A DNA stretch of 64,000 bases from QHWT01 sp963755695 (lineage in GTDB: Bacteria; Acidobacteriota; Vicinamibacteria; Vicinamibacterales; 2-12-FULL-66-21): positions 992,001 through 1,056,000 of the forward strand of contig CAVWLB010000001.1 of NCBI GenBank assembly GCA_963755695.1. Direction: 5' to 3'. Positions 48,562 through 60,094 of this stretch are shown piece by piece. Every line of letters starts with the position of its first letter. Within the stretch, counting starts at the first letter, position 1. The notes under the pieces are model-generated. The model saw nothing but the letters and a program-made list of their open reading frames with translations, was not told the origin of the DNA and ran no database searches. The translations under genes were made by a program, and so were the position numbers.

Positions 48562-48967
48562 TTACCAGACGACCCGGACGGCAGCCACCTGTGCGATGTC
48601 CTGGTCGCGTGTCAGCAGCGGCAGGCCGAGGTCCCGAGCGGCGGCACAGATCAACGCGTCAAAAGGGTCCCGGTTGAAACGGAGCCCGTCGGCGTCATAG
48701 ATCTGCGACGCCGAGAGGTCGTAGGGCTGATAAGCCGGGTTGCTGAAGAGATCCTCGAAGAAGCCGCGAACCGTCCGTCGCAGATTGACGTGGCCGCTCC
48801 GGGCCAGAAGCGCGATCTCCCAGATGACTGCTGCCGGCACATACACGATCGCCTTGCGCTGCTCGCACGCGGTGAAGTGCGGCGGCCCGCTTTCCGAGGC
48901 GCGGGCTCGCCGCCACGTGATAGAGCAGGGCGTGCGCATCGGTGACCGCTGCCTCGAGGTCAGCCAC
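48562..48967 (-). pseudogene. PIN-domain toxin (VapC-like) with one frameshift
   Basis: From GTG 48967 the frame reads VADLEAAVTDAHALLYHVAA, SPRLGKR. After GGGCC near 48890 the sense continues one base over as HFTACEQRKAIVYVPAAVIW, EIALLARSGHVNLR and on to LICAAARDLGLPLLTRDQDI. All four acidic residues of a PIN nuclease are present once the frame is corrected (Asp in TDAHALL, Glu in IWEIAL, Asp in DPFDALI, Asp in LTRDQDI). So either a single indel has inactivated an otherwise intact toxin or the consensus is wrong by one G. The upstream frame, ending in TGA overlapping this GTG, reads VFDRSLGRPILVKEGPPRPR and may be the tail of its antitoxin. Confidence 0.65.
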
Positions 48968-49037
48968 GCCGTTTGCTGCCGCGCTTGACGCCGACCCGCG
49001 GCCGAGGCGGTCCTTCCTTTACCAGTATCGGCCGACC
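48964..49037 (-). pseudogene. Possible antitoxin remnant ahead of the PIN toxin
   Basis: A frame read from about 49056 downwards gives DQADAYVRSVFDRSLGRPIL then VKEGPPRPRVGVKRGSKRRG and a TGA that overlaps the toxin GTG. Such overlap and a GRPILVKEG-like stretch recall the C-terminal end of type II antitoxins. There is no plausible start with a ribosome site (a GTG at 49037 gives only 34 residues; a TAG lies just upstream). It is called a remnant with low confidence. Confidence 0.25.
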
Positions 49038-49082
49038 CAGCGATCGATCGAAAACGGAACGCACGTAGGCGTCTGCCTGATC

Positions 49083-49856
49083 CTATGATGCCTTCCCGCT
49101 CGAGTGCACTGCAAAGGCGCCGCCTTGGGGATCGAGACACTGGGCGATGCGATCGCCGCCCGGCACGTCCATCGGACCATTCAGGACCTGCCCGCCGTTC
49201 GCTTTGACCCGTTCCGCGGCGCCGTCGGCGCTATCGACCTGAATGTATTGCAGCCAGTTGGGCGGAAACGGCATTTCGGGTGGCTTGTTGAACATCCCGC
49301 CCAGTTGCTGGCCGTTGCGCCCGAACAGGAAGTAGATCCCCATCGGTCCCATGTCGTGTTCCGCGATCTTCTCCCAGCCGAAGAGCGCCTGATAGAACCG
49401 GAACGCCGAGGCGTAGTCTGTTGTTGCCAGTTCATGCCACGAGAACTCGCCGAGGTTCGGTATGCCCTCGTGTCCGGGTGTGTTGCCTTGCGGCGTGAAC
49501 ACCGCGAAGAACGCCCCCTGGGGATCGGCAAGGACGGCGAACCGGCCGACGCTCGGAATATCGGTTGGCTTGTGATGGGTCGTTGCGCCCAGCGACTCCG
49601 CCTGCTTGACCGTCGCGTCCACGTCAGGAACCGCGAGGTAAGCGATCCAATGTGGCGGAGCGTTCAGGCCCTTCGGCATCTCCATCACGCCGCCGATTGG
49701 GTTTCCGTTCACGGTCCACATCGTGTACGGCTGCTGGCCGTCCCAGACCTGGGTTCCCCAGCCGGCGACCTTCTGATAGAAGGCCTCGGCCTTTTTGGGA
49801 TCGTTCGTCATCAGGTCGTACCACACGAATCGGCCCCGGGCATTTGCATCGGCCAT
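49083..49856 (-). CDS. VOC-superfamily protein with two glyoxalase-like modules
   Basis: A 257-residue cytoplasmic protein made of two VOC modules, about residues 8-120 (GRFVWYDLMTNDPKKAEAFY; VLADPQGAFFAVF) and 135-250 (FSWHELATTDYASAFRFYQA; CLDPQGGAFAVH). Each has the beta-alpha-beta-beta-beta pattern. It resembles the CFP30B-type hydroxylase-like group annotated as glyoxalase/bleomycin resistance, but the metal ligands are not clearly conserved. No true partner is adjacent. Function unknown beyond the fold. Confidence 0.85.
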   Translation of the reverse strand: MADANARGRFVWYDLMTNDPKKAEAFYQKVAGWGTQVWDGQQPYTMWTVNGNPIGGVMEMPKGLNAPPHWIAYLAVPDVDATVKQAESLGATTHHKPTDIPSVGRFAVLADPQGAFFAVFTPQGNTPGHEGIPNLGEFSWHELATTDYASAFRFYQALFGWEKIAEHDMGPMGIYFLFGRNGQQLGGMFNKPPEMPFPPNWLQYIQVDSADGAAERVKANGGQVLNGPMDVPGGDRIAQCLDPQGGAFAVHSSGKAS

Positions 49857-49991
49857 CGGTGTCCTCCAGAAACGCGCATTATGTGACGGATTCCACGCGC
49901 GTGTCGACGCCGGTGGGATGAGTGGGGATGCGAGTTCACGGCGGCCGGCCAGTGCCGGGTGGCGGTTCTCTTTGAGATATCGTAGACAGTA

Positions 49992-51367
49992 GTGTCCGAT
50001 TTCACGCCGTCACCCGGGACAGCGGTCATGCGCCTTCGCGGCAGCCTGTCCGACGCCAATCGTTTCCGCCGCGCGCGCGATCGCCGACGCCGGGCATGGC
50101 GGGCCGCGCCCTATCTTGCCGCGTTGAGCTTGTCGATCGGCCTCCTCGGCGGGATTCGAGGTTGGCCGCCCGTCCTGCCGCTGGCACTGCTCGGCACGGG
50201 ACTTTGCGTGCTGGCGGCCTACGCCTTGTTCAGCCGAGCCACTCGGGATATTCCTGACGCAGTGGCCGCTGCGATCGATCGGGAAGCGGGTCTCGACGGC
50301 GAATTGCGGAGCGCGAACTGGTTCACGACGCGCGCGGCCCTCGATGCATGGGCGGAGTTTCACGTCGATCGGGCCGCCGACCGCGTTCGCTCGTTCGACT
50401 GGGCGAGTGTGTATCGGCCGGCGACGGACCGTCGCGCGAAACTCACCACCGGCGGGATCGCGGCGGCGACGCTGCTGTTGCCGTTCGTGCTGCCGGGATT
50501 GTCAGCGCGCCTGCCGTTTCATGAAGAGGCGTCGCGGCGGGCTGGCCATATCGTGTCCAGGACGCTGCCGAGTGCGGGCTTGCCCGTCGGCTTGCCCAAG
50601 GATCTCGAGGCGTTGTTGTCGGCCGCCGAAAACGGCACGCTGCGGGTCGAGAGCCCTGAACAGGCGGCCGCCTTGCGGAGTCTGCTCGACAAGCTGGCCC
50701 AGCTTCACGGTGCCGAGTCGCTGAAACAACTCGCGCGCGCGATGGCGCGACCGGCCGATCCGGCGCGCAAGCCGTCGGCCGAAGTGGTCATGAAGTCGCT
50801 CGCCGAGCGCGCACAACGCGCGGCCGAAAATGCCGCTGTTCCGCCAGCGATGCGTGATGCGCTCGACAATCTCGCCGGCGATCTGTCGCAGGCCGCGCGG
50901 GACGAGCATGCCGCGAATGGTGCCCCGCGCGACGCTACGCCGGCCCAGGCTCCGCAGGATGCTGACGCGTTCCAGACGAACGCGTCCGGCAAGGCTGATG
51001 AAATGTCAATCCAGGCGGTGCGCGACGCCGACGCCGGAGGTGCGGCGGCAGTGCTGATGGTCTCCGATCCCAATGGCAGCGGGAGCGATCCCGGCACTGG
51101 ATTGGGTGGCGGCTCGGGAGCCGAGGCGCAGCAGGGAAGCATGGCCGACATCGCACAGGCACTGCGGCGTGAAACCGTGGAAGCCAACGCGAACAGCGAA
51201 GGCGCCGATACCTCGACCGATTTGCGCCGCAAGAGCGAGCGCGGGCAGGCCAGCGTCTCCTTCACCCGCAGCGCCCCTCACGCGTTCGACACCAGCCGCG
51301 GGTCACTGCCTCCGGCGGTGCCGGAGACGCGCCGCGCCGCGATTCAGACCTACTTCATCCGCAAACA

Positions 51368-51371
<4 letters not shown>
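49992..51371 (+). CDS. Membrane protein, first gene of a Bat-type operon
   Basis: A 459-residue protein. A basic N-terminus (FRRARDRRRRAWRAAPYLAA) precedes two membrane helices (about 38-85) and a third near 150-170 (GGIAAATLLLPFVLPGLSA). A long helical, Ala-rich soluble part follows with a Gly/Ser-rich linker (SDPNGSGSDPGTGLGGGSGA), and the end (ETRRAAIQTYFIRKQ) matches a short motif seen at the end of such proteins. It resembles the membrane proteins that open MoxR-DUF58-BatA operons. The GTG at 49992 or the ATG at 50028 could be the start; no ribosome site decides. The stop overlaps the MoxR start (ATGA). Confidence 0.7.
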
Positions 51372-52367
<996 letters not shown>

Positions 52368-52374
52368 GGCGTCC

Positions 52375-53242
<868 letters not shown>

Positions 53243-53246
<4 letters not shown>

Positions 53247-55106
53247 CCTTCGGCGCGATGGCGGCGTGGCAGGCTGGCCTGCTGATCGCGGCGGCGGGCG
53301 CGCTGGCGGCTGGCTGTTTCTGCTCAAGGTGCGTCCGCCGCGCGTGATTCGTGCCGTCGCTGCTGCTCTGGCGCCGGGTGCTCGACGAGTCGCCGCGAGC
53401 TGACGCTCTGGGAGCGGATCCGCCGCGCCGTCTCGCTGGCCCTCACAGTCGCGGTCGCGCTCGCGCTGGCGTTGGCGGTCATGCGTCCCTCTCGCAGCGA
53501 ACGCGGCGCTGGCGCGCCGCGCGGCCGCACGCTGATCGTGCTCGACTCGTCCTCGTCGATGCTGGCGCGCACAAAGAGCGGCGACACGCGGTGGGAGCTC
53601 GCGATCGCCGAGGCGCGGCGCATCGCGGAAGGGTCCGCGGACGCCGTGTCGCTCGCAACGACCGCTGACGGCCTGGTCGAAGGACCGACGACCGATGCCG
53701 GCCTGATCGAATCGGCGCTCGATCGCCTCGCGCCTTCAGGAGACGCCGGGTGGTGGCCAGGAAACAGCGTCGCGGACTCGGTGCATTTCATCACCGACGG
53801 CGCCATCGCACGCCCGACCGAGGCAGCTCTGAAACGCGAGGCCTCGAATGACGCATCTCGGCCCTCGGACCTTCCGCATTCGCCGCCAAGCGGCTACGGC
53901 GGACAAGCGGACCCCGGACCTCGGAAGCTGTCATTGCCGCTCGTCGTGCATTCGGTATTCGAGCCTGCCAGCAATGTCGCAATCACGGCATTCGACGTGC
54001 GACCCTCGCTCGACGGCGACCACGCCGCTGAGGCCTATCTGGAAGTCGCCAACTATGCAACGTCGGCACAGCCGGTCCACCTGACGATTGCAAGAGGCAG
54101 GACGCCCGTGCTCGATCGGCGACTCGAGATGCGTGCGGGCGAGGCGCTTCGACAGGTTCTGCCGATTTCCCGCGGCGGAGACGACACCTTGCGGGCGCGA
54201 ATCGACGCGCCGGCCGATGCGCTCGCCATAGACAACCAGGCTGTCGCATGGATTCCACGTGCGCGCCCGCTGCTGGTGACGGTTGTCGGACAGCACACCT
54301 CGTGGCTGGCCACGCTACTTGCGCGCGACCCCGACGTCCGCGCCACCTTCGTCGATCCCTCGAGCCAGACCCACCCGAGCGGCGAGGATCTCGTGATCTT
54401 CGATCGATGGACGCCGAAGAACCCACCGCATCGACCGTCCCTGTCGTTTGCCCCGCCGCTCCCGACGACGGCCGAGGAACTGCGCCCGGCATGGAATGTC
54501 GTCGGCTCACACCCGGTTCTGAGCGGTGTCGATCCGTTTACCTTGTCGATCGAGAAAGCGCGAGCCTTCAGGCTGCCGCAGTTGAGCGTCGTGGCAGAGA
54601 GCGCTCGCGGGACACCGTTGATATACGCAGGGGAGTCGGACGACCAGCGCGCGGTCGTGGTGACGTTCAGCTCTGCCGACTCGAACCTTCCCTCTGCACC
54701 GGCGTTTCCCGTGCTGGTCGGAAACGCGCTCGACTGGCTTGCACGCGTCTCCTCCGGTGGTGCGCGTCGCCCCGGTCCTATGGCGTTCGACGAAGCCATC
54801 GTCAGCGTGACGGATCCAGAGGGTGCAGCGGTCCCGTTGACGCATTTCAATCATTCGGCCGTTGCACTGCTGCGATCGCCAGGCATGTACCTCGCCGACG
54901 GGTCGGCGGCCCGCACCGCAATTGCGGTGAACGCGGGGGATCCCGAGGTATCGAATCTGTTGCAGACGCGGCTGACCCCGGAGGAGCGGACCCGTCCGGT
55001 AGCCGCGGGTCTTTCGCAGCGGCCATGGTGGATCTATTTGGTGACGCTCGCGTTCGCAATCGCTCTGGCCGAGTGGTGGACGTGGCAGCGGCGAATCACG
55101 GTGTGA
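53243..55106 (+). CDS. BatA-like VWA membrane protein, start region frameshifted
   Basis: The gene starts at ATG 53243 (MTFGAMAAWQAGLLIAAAGA), overlapping the DUF58 stop. Breaks near 53310, 53345 and 53392 disturb the first 75 codons, which otherwise read as the BatA N-terminal membrane module (LFLLKVRPPR; PSLLLWRRVLDES; ELTLWERIRRAVSLALTVAV). From about 53400 the frame is clean to 55106; the part after an ATG-like start at 53472 is 544 residues. It includes a VWA domain (TLIVLDSSSSMLARTKSG) and a C-terminal membrane helix (WWIYLVTLAFAIALAEWWTW). Bat proteins are envelope-stress-related by family; the exact role is unknown. Confidence 0.82.
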
Positions 55107-55107
55107 C

Positions 55108-57711
55108 ATGTCGATGACATTCACCGCGGCCTCGGCGCTGTGGTTGTTGCTGGCATTGCCTTTGGTCTGGATCGCGCCACGGTTCGGCCGGACGAATTTC
55201 AACCGGCGGCAGCGGGCGGTACAGGCTGGTTTGCGATCACTGCTGCTCGCTGCGCTGGCATGCGCCTTGGCCCGTCCGGTGCTGTCGATCGGATCGTCGC
55301 GGCAGTCAATCGTCTATGCCGTCGATGTGTCGTATAGCATCGGCACGCCGGCGATCCAGGCCGCGGCCGGGACGATTGACGATCTCAATCAGGCCATTCA
55401 TCCGGCGCACTCGCGAATTGTGGCGTTCGGTCGGACGATCATGCGCGTCGAGGGTACGGACGCGCTTCGTCGACTGGCGCGCGAGGATCCGGCAAACCCC
55501 GCGACCGTGCCCATCGACCGCCGCGGCACCGATCTCGAGGCAGCGCTCGACGCGGCACGAGCGGAGCTCGCCGCCGGTCACGTGCCGCGGATTGTTCTGT
55601 TCACCGACGGACGATCCATCAGCGGCGAGACGGCGCAGGCAGTGGCGCGGCTTGCCGCGGCACGCATCCCCGTCTCGGTCGAGCCGATGACGGTGCGGTC
55701 GCTCGGCGACATGTGGATCGAATCGCTCGATCTTCCGGATCGCATCGGCGCCGGCTCGAGGTTCGATGCGCTCGTGACGATCGGAAGCCAGCGCGCAGGC
55801 GAGGCGCGCGTCGTGCTGCGGGTGGAAGGGCAGCAGGTCGCCGAGCGAACCGTGACGGTATCGAAGGGGGTCACGGGCGTGACGATCGAGGGAAGGATCG
55901 ACGCACCGGGATCGCACGTCCTCGAAGCGTCAGCGATGGCGGCCGGCGATCCGCTGGAAGCCAACAACGCCCTCGTGCGCGAAGCCTGGACGGAGCCGCG
56001 GCCGAAGGTCCTTTACGTCGAGCGTACGGCGGCCAGCGCGCGCTACCTTTCGAACGCGCTCACCTCATCGGGATTTGACGTCACTGTGCGGAATCCCTCA
56101 GGTCTGCCCTCGACCGCCGGCGGCCTCGACCCGTTCGACGTGCTGATACTGAGCGACGTTCCGCGGTCTGCCATTCCCGACGGGTCGATGACGGCGATGT
56201 CGCAGTGGGTCGAGCAAGGTGGCGGAGGGCTCTTGGTTGCCGGCGGCGAGGCGGTATACGGCGAGAAAGGGTACCGGAGGACGACTCTCGAGCGGCTGAC
56301 GCCGGTGACGTTCGAGCGGAAGGACGAACCAGAGGTCGCGCTGGTGCTGGTTCTCGACCGGTCGCTCAGCATGTCGGGACGCTCGATGGACCTGTGCAAG
56401 ACCGCCGCCCAGGCCGCCGTGGATGTGATGAAGGACGAGCAGGCGATTGGCGTCCTGACGTTCAACGACAAGTTCGAGTGGGCGGTGACGCTTCGAACGA
56501 TCGGCAACAACCGCGACGAGATTCGCAAGCGCATCGCGGCCATCGAGCCGGGCGGTAACACTCTGTTCTATCCGGCGATGGAGCAGGCGTACCTCGCGCT
56601 GCGCGCGGCGAAGGCGCGCGCCAAGCACGTGGTGATGCTCTCCGACGGGCGCTCATACCCGGCCGATTACGAGTCGTTGATCGAGAAAATGGTCGATGCG
56701 CGAATCACGCTGTCTACCGTTGCGATCGGACAGTCCGCGAACCCGGAGCTTCTCCGCAACTTTGCGAACTGGGGCAAAGGACGCTCCTACGTCTCCGAGG
56801 ACGCGCGTCAGCTTCCCCAGATCTTCGTCACCGAGGCCAGGAACGCGGCAGACCCCTCGTTCGATGAGAAGGAGATCGTTCCGGTAGTCAAAGCGCCGGC
56901 GTTTCTGACCGGTGTGGACATCGCGCACCTGCCGCACCTGAAAGGGAGGACAGCGACGGTACTGAAAGACACGGCACTCGAAGTCGCGGCAACCAGAGAC
57001 GAGGAGCCGCTGCTCGCTTTCTGGCCGATCGGCCTCGGGCGCACGGCGGTCTTTGCATCGGACGTGAAGGATCGGTGGGCGGCCAACTGGGTGAGGTGGC
57101 GCGGTTATGGTCCGTTCTTCACGTCAGTCGTGCGGAGCCTTGCCAGGCAACGCCCGCTCCCGCTCGCGCTCGACGTCGTCCCGGGGCCAATCAGGGATGG
57201 TGAACGGGCACTACGGATCGCTCTCGAAGCGAGAGATCCGCAAGGGCATTATCGCGATTTATTACACCCGTCGGTGCTGGTCTCTCGCTTGCCGTCGAAC
57301 CGAGGCGACCGCCCGCTCGATGTGCCGCTTCACCAGGTGGCCCCTGGTCGATATGAAGCGACGCTGCTGGCCCACGCGACCGATCAGCTCGAGGTGCGCG
57401 CCGGATCACAAGCGGATGATGAAACGGATAAGATGAGCGGCATCACCTCGCGGATCGTGCTGCCCGATCCCGCGGCGGAATATCGCTTCAAGGCTGCCGA
57501 CGAACGCCTGTTGAGATCGATGGCGCTCGCAACGGGTGGCGAGTGGCGGCCGAGCGCCGCGGCGCTTAGGACCGAAGGTTCGGATCGTCGGACCGATCGC
57601 CGCCCCATCTGGCAGGCATTCGTCACAGTCGGCTTGTGTCTGTGGTTCGTGGATATAGTGTTTCGACGCATCAGGGTGTTCGAACCGGTGGTGCGGAAGG
57701 GAGATCACTGA
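55108..57711 (+). CDS. Large membrane VWA protein with GATase1-like domain
   Basis: An 867-residue protein. Two N-terminal helices (SALWLLLALPLVWIA; LRSLLLAALACALARPVLS) anchor it. A first VWA-like domain follows (SIVYAVDVSYSIG; VPRIVLFTDGRSISG), then a beta-sandwich and a class-I glutamine-amidotransferase-like domain (DPFDVLILSDVPRSAIPDGS; QGGGGLLVAGGE) without the catalytic Cys. A second VWA with intact MIDAS comes next (LVLVLDRSLSMSGRSMDLCK; HVVMLSDGRSYPADY). The end has a membrane helix (FVTVGLCLWFVDIVF). The next gene overlaps its stop by one base (TGATG). It is part of the Bat-type operon. Confidence 0.88.
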   Translation: MSMTFTAASALWLLLALPLVWIAPRFGRTNFNRRQRAVQAGLRSLLLAALACALARPVLSIGSSRQSIVYAVDVSYSIGTPAIQAAAGTIDDLNQAIHPAHSRIVAFGRTIMRVEGTDALRRLAREDPANPATVPIDRRGTDLEAALDAARAELAAGHVPRIVLFTDGRSISGETAQAVARLAAARIPVSVEPMTVRSLGDMWIESLDLPDRIGAGSRFDALVTIGSQRAGEARVVLRVEGQQVAERTVTVSKGVTGVTIEGRIDAPGSHVLEASAMAAGDPLEANNALVREAWTEPRPKVLYVERTAASARYLSNALTSSGFDVTVRNPSGLPSTAGGLDPFDVLILSDVPRSAIPDGSMTAMSQWVEQGGGGLLVAGGEAVYGEKGYRRTTLERLTPVTFERKDEPEVALVLVLDRSLSMSGRSMDLCKTAAQAAVDVMKDEQAIGVLTFNDKFEWAVTLRTIGNNRDEIRKRIAAIEPGGNTLFYPAMEQAYLALRAAKARAKHVVMLSDGRSYPADYESLIEKMVDARITLSTVAIGQSANPELLRNFANWGKGRSYVSEDARQLPQIFVTEARNAADPSFDEKEIVPVVKAPAFLTGVDIAHLPHLKGRTATVLKDTALEVAATRDEEPLLAFWPIGLGRTAVFASDVKDRWAANWVRWRGYGPFFTSVVRSLARQRPLPLALDVVPGPIRDGERALRIALEARDPQGHYRDLLHPSVLVSRLPSNRGDRPLDVPLHQVAPGRYEATLLAHATDQLEVRAGSQADDETDKMSGITSRIVLPDPAAEYRFKAADERLLRSMALATGGEWRPSAAALRTEGSDRRTDRRPIWQAFVTVGLCLWFVDIVFRRIRVFEPVVRKGDH

Positions 57712-58412
57712 TGAGGGAGTGGAAAGGCTGGGTCGGCGTATTGGCGACAGCCGCGGTGTGCGCGGTCGCGGTTACGAGTGCCAGGGCGCAGACGGATTCG
57801 TCGGCGAAATCCGGCGGCTGGAAGACGCTCTTCGATGGCACATCGCTCGACGCCTGGCGCGGCTACAAACAGGACAAGGCGCCAGAGGGATGGAAGATCG
57901 TCGACGGCACTCTTTTCAAGGACACGAGCGTCGCCGACCTCGTCACGAAGGACGAGTTCGGCGACTTCGAGCTGTCGCTCGAATGGAAGATCAGCCCGGG
58001 CGGCAACGCCGGCATCTTCTATCGTGGAACGGAGGAATACGATCACATCTACTGGAGCGGCCCGGAATACCAGTTGCTCGACGACGAGAAGGGTGACGAC
58101 AACAAGTCGCCGCTGACCCGCGCGGCGGCGGCGTACGCGGTTTATCCTCCGGTCAACAGCAAACCCAAGCCCGCCGGCCAGTGGAACGCCACTCGCATTG
58201 TCGTCAAGGGACCGCACGTCGAGCACTGGCTCAATGGCACGAAGGTCGTGGAATACGAATTGTGGAGTCCGGACTGGAAGGCCAAGGTGAAGGCCAGCAA
58301 GTTCAACGACTGGCCGAACTACGGCCTCGCCAAGAAGGGGCACATCGCGCTCCAGGGCGATCACGAAGGCTCGCTCGCGTTCCGCAACATCCGTATTCGA
58401 GAGCTCACGTAA
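57711..58412 (+). CDS. Secreted DUF1080 (3-keto-disaccharide hydrolase-like) protein
   Basis: A 233-residue protein with signal peptide (WVGVLATAAVCAVAVTSARA). The DUF1080 jelly-roll is clear: GWKTLFDGTSLDAWRGYKQD, EGWKIVDGTLFKD, FGDFELSLEWKISPGGNAGI, FYRGTE, GPEYQLLDDE, WNATRIVVKGPHVEHWLNGT and IALQGDHEGSLAFRNIRIRE. Members cleave or eliminate from 3-keto-glycosides or act as lectin-like folds. Its ATG overlaps the stop of the VWA protein, so it is translationally coupled to the Bat-type operon, an unusual place for a glycan enzyme. The oxidoreductase operon at 3.9-7.1 kb could supply 3-keto substrates. Confidence 0.88.
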   Translation: MREWKGWVGVLATAAVCAVAVTSARAQTDSSAKSGGWKTLFDGTSLDAWRGYKQDKAPEGWKIVDGTLFKDTSVADLVTKDEFGDFELSLEWKISPGGNAGIFYRGTEEYDHIYWSGPEYQLLDDEKGDDNKSPLTRAAAAYAVYPPVNSKPKPAGQWNATRIVVKGPHVEHWLNGTKVVEYELWSPDWKAKVKASKFNDWPNYGLAKKGHIALQGDHEGSLAFRNIRIRELT

Positions 58413-58436
58413 TCGGTCGTTCCAGGAGGACTGCAT

Positions 58437-59138
58437 ATGCGCGCGTTATGGAGAACAGCACTGGTCGTCGCGGTCGCGGTGGCGGCGCTGGCGCCCGCAG
58501 TGTCAATCGCGGGGCACCAGGATTCCGACCGCGCCGTCGCTGGCGGCGGCATCACGGCGGAGGGATGGAAAGGGGAAGTCGACGGCCAGTCCGCTTCGCA
58601 GGGTCGCAGCATCAAGGACTCGAAGTTCGAGCAGAAGGGGGACACGTTCCACCTGACCATCGGTCCCGCGGCCGTCTACTGGAATCCGGCAAACACCGGC
58701 AGCGGCGACTACACGGTGAAGGCAACCTTCACGGAAGCGAAGATGACCTCCGGGCATCCGCACCCGATGGGTCTGTTCATTGGCGGGAGCAAGCTCGGGA
58801 CGCCCGACCAGAGTCTGATGTACTGCACCGCCTATCGCGATGGGACGTTCATCGTCCGGCGCTTCAATGGCAACAACGTGACGCAAGTCGCGCGGAAGGC
58901 GCCGAACGACGCGATCAAGAAGGCGTCCAGCCCCGATGAAAGCGTCACCCAGGAAGTCGCGTGGGTGGTCAAAGGGGGCAAGGCCGAGTGCCAGATCAAC
59001 GGGACCACGGTCGCGTCGTACGACAAGGCGGAGATCGTGGGTCCGGGCAAGCTGGAATCAACCGACGGCATCTACGGCATCCGCGTCAGCCACAACATGG
59101 ATCTGACGGTGTCGAATCTGAAGATGACGAAGAACTGA
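58437..59138 (+). CDS. Secreted DUF1080-like (lectin-fold) protein
   Basis: A 233-residue protein with signal peptide (TALVVAVAVAALAPAVSIAG) and a good ribosome site (AGGAGG about 8 bases before ATG 58437). The body is beta-rich: DTFHLTIGPAAVYWNPANTG, GDYTVKATFTEAKM, PMGLFIGGSKLG, CTAYRDGTFIVRRFNGNNV, AECQINGTTVASYDKAEI and YGIRVSHNMDLTVSNLKMT. The layout matches concanavalin-like/DUF1080 jelly-roll domains and ends like its neighbour (FRNIRIREL), but it lacks the FDGxSLDxW opening. It follows the DUF1080 gene by 24 bases and closes the operon. Function unknown; glycan binding is inferred. Confidence 0.75.
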   Translation: MRALWRTALVVAVAVAALAPAVSIAGHQDSDRAVAGGGITAEGWKGEVDGQSASQGRSIKDSKFEQKGDTFHLTIGPAAVYWNPANTGSGDYTVKATFTEAKMTSGHPHPMGLFIGGSKLGTPDQSLMYCTAYRDGTFIVRRFNGNNVTQVARKAPNDAIKKASSPDESVTQEVAWVVKGGKAECQINGTTVASYDKAEIVGPGKLESTDGIYGIRVSHNMDLTVSNLKMTKN

Positions 59139-59147
59139 GAAAGAAAG

Positions 59148-59262
59148 AAGGCAGGAGGCAGGAGGCAGGAGGCAGGAGGCAGACAGGAGGCCGAAATACT
59201 TTCCCCTTCTTCTGCCTTCTGCCTTCTGTTTCCTGTCTCCTGTTCTCCTCCTCCTGACTCCT
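59148..59262. repeat. Inverted array of 7-nt GGCAGGA / TCCTGTC-like units between convergent stops
   Basis: After the stop at 59138: GGCAGGA repeated (AGGCAGGAGGCAGGAGGC and on, about five units to 59190). A short spacer follows, then CTTCTGCCTTCTGCCTTCTG and CTCCTG-type units to 59262, one base before the stop codon of the minus-strand carbonic anhydrase. The two arms are roughly complementary, giving a purine-rich arm facing a pyrimidine-rich arm. Architecture as at 3795-3894, with a different unit. Confidence 0.85.
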
Positions 59263-59263
59263 G

Positions 59264-59974
59264 TCATCTCATTCGCGCTGCGCACGCCTCGTTGCCCACC
59301 AGACGCGCTGACGAAGTGCTCGCCGGTGCCAGCCACTCGACCTTCCCCGTATCGAGGGAGTACACGGCTCCGACAATCCGCAGTTGCCGCTTCTCTACCA
59401 GTTCGGAGAGGAGGGGTGTCGATTCGCGGAGCTGTCTGACGACGTTCTCGACGTTGATTCGGACGGCATTGTCGACGCGATCACCCGGCAGCCCGGCGGC
59501 CTTTTCCACCGCGGGCCGAATCGCCTCCACCAGCGTCGACAGATGGCCGTGTGCCTCTCCGCCTTCCAGCGCCGCCGTCACCGCTCCGCATTTCTGATGC
59601 CCCATGACGACCAGCAGCGGCACGCCGAGGTGTTCCGCCGCATATTCGAGACTTGCGACTTCGGCCTCCCCGGCGATGTTGCCGGCCACTCGGACGTCGA
59701 ATACGTCTCCAAGGCCCTGATCGAAGACGATTTCCGGCGCCACGCGCGAGTCCGCACAACTGAGAATCGCCGCGTGCGGGTGCTGTGAGGACGCCAGCTC
59801 GCGCTGGCGCGCGGCGGTCTGATGCGGATGCGCATAGTGCTTGGCGACGTGGTGCTGGTTACCGGCCTTCAGTTCGCTGAGCACGGCGTCAGGCGATGGC
59901 ATTTTTTCCTGCGCACCTGTCACAGCTGCCAACAGTCCAAGCACGAACAGCGCCGAGGCAACGCTCGATCTCAC
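59264..59974 (-). CDS. Periplasmic beta-class carbonic anhydrase
   Basis: A 236-residue beta-carbonic anhydrase with a signal peptide (SSVASALFVLGLLAAVTGAQ). Zinc and active-site residues are intact: CADSR (Cys73, Asp75, Arg77) and GHQKCG (His126, Cys129), plus YAAEHLGVPLLVVMG. GTG 59974 is chosen because AAGGAG lies seven bases upstream and it begins the signal peptide. It interconverts CO2 and bicarbonate, here outside the cytoplasmic membrane, which is less usual for the beta class. It is monocistronic, with its own upstream region. Confidence 0.9.
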   Translation of the reverse strand: MRSSVASALFVLGLLAAVTGAQEKMPSPDAVLSELKAGNQHHVAKHYAHPHQTAARQRELASSQHPHAAILSCADSRVAPEIVFDQGLGDVFDVRVAGNIAGEAEVASLEYAAEHLGVPLLVVMGHQKCGAVTAALEGGEAHGHLSTLVEAIRPAVEKAAGLPGDRVDNAVRINVENVVRQLRESTPLLSELVEKRQLRIVGAVYSLDTGKVEWLAPASTSSARLVGNEACAARMR

Positions 59975-60094
59975 GGCCTGTCTCCTTCCTAATGTGATCG
60001 GAAAGAAGATGACGAAGGGGGGGCCGCGGCACTGTGTCGCAGCGGTCGCCACGCCACGATTATCGGTCGCGAGATGCGCAGATGGTCAACTGTC

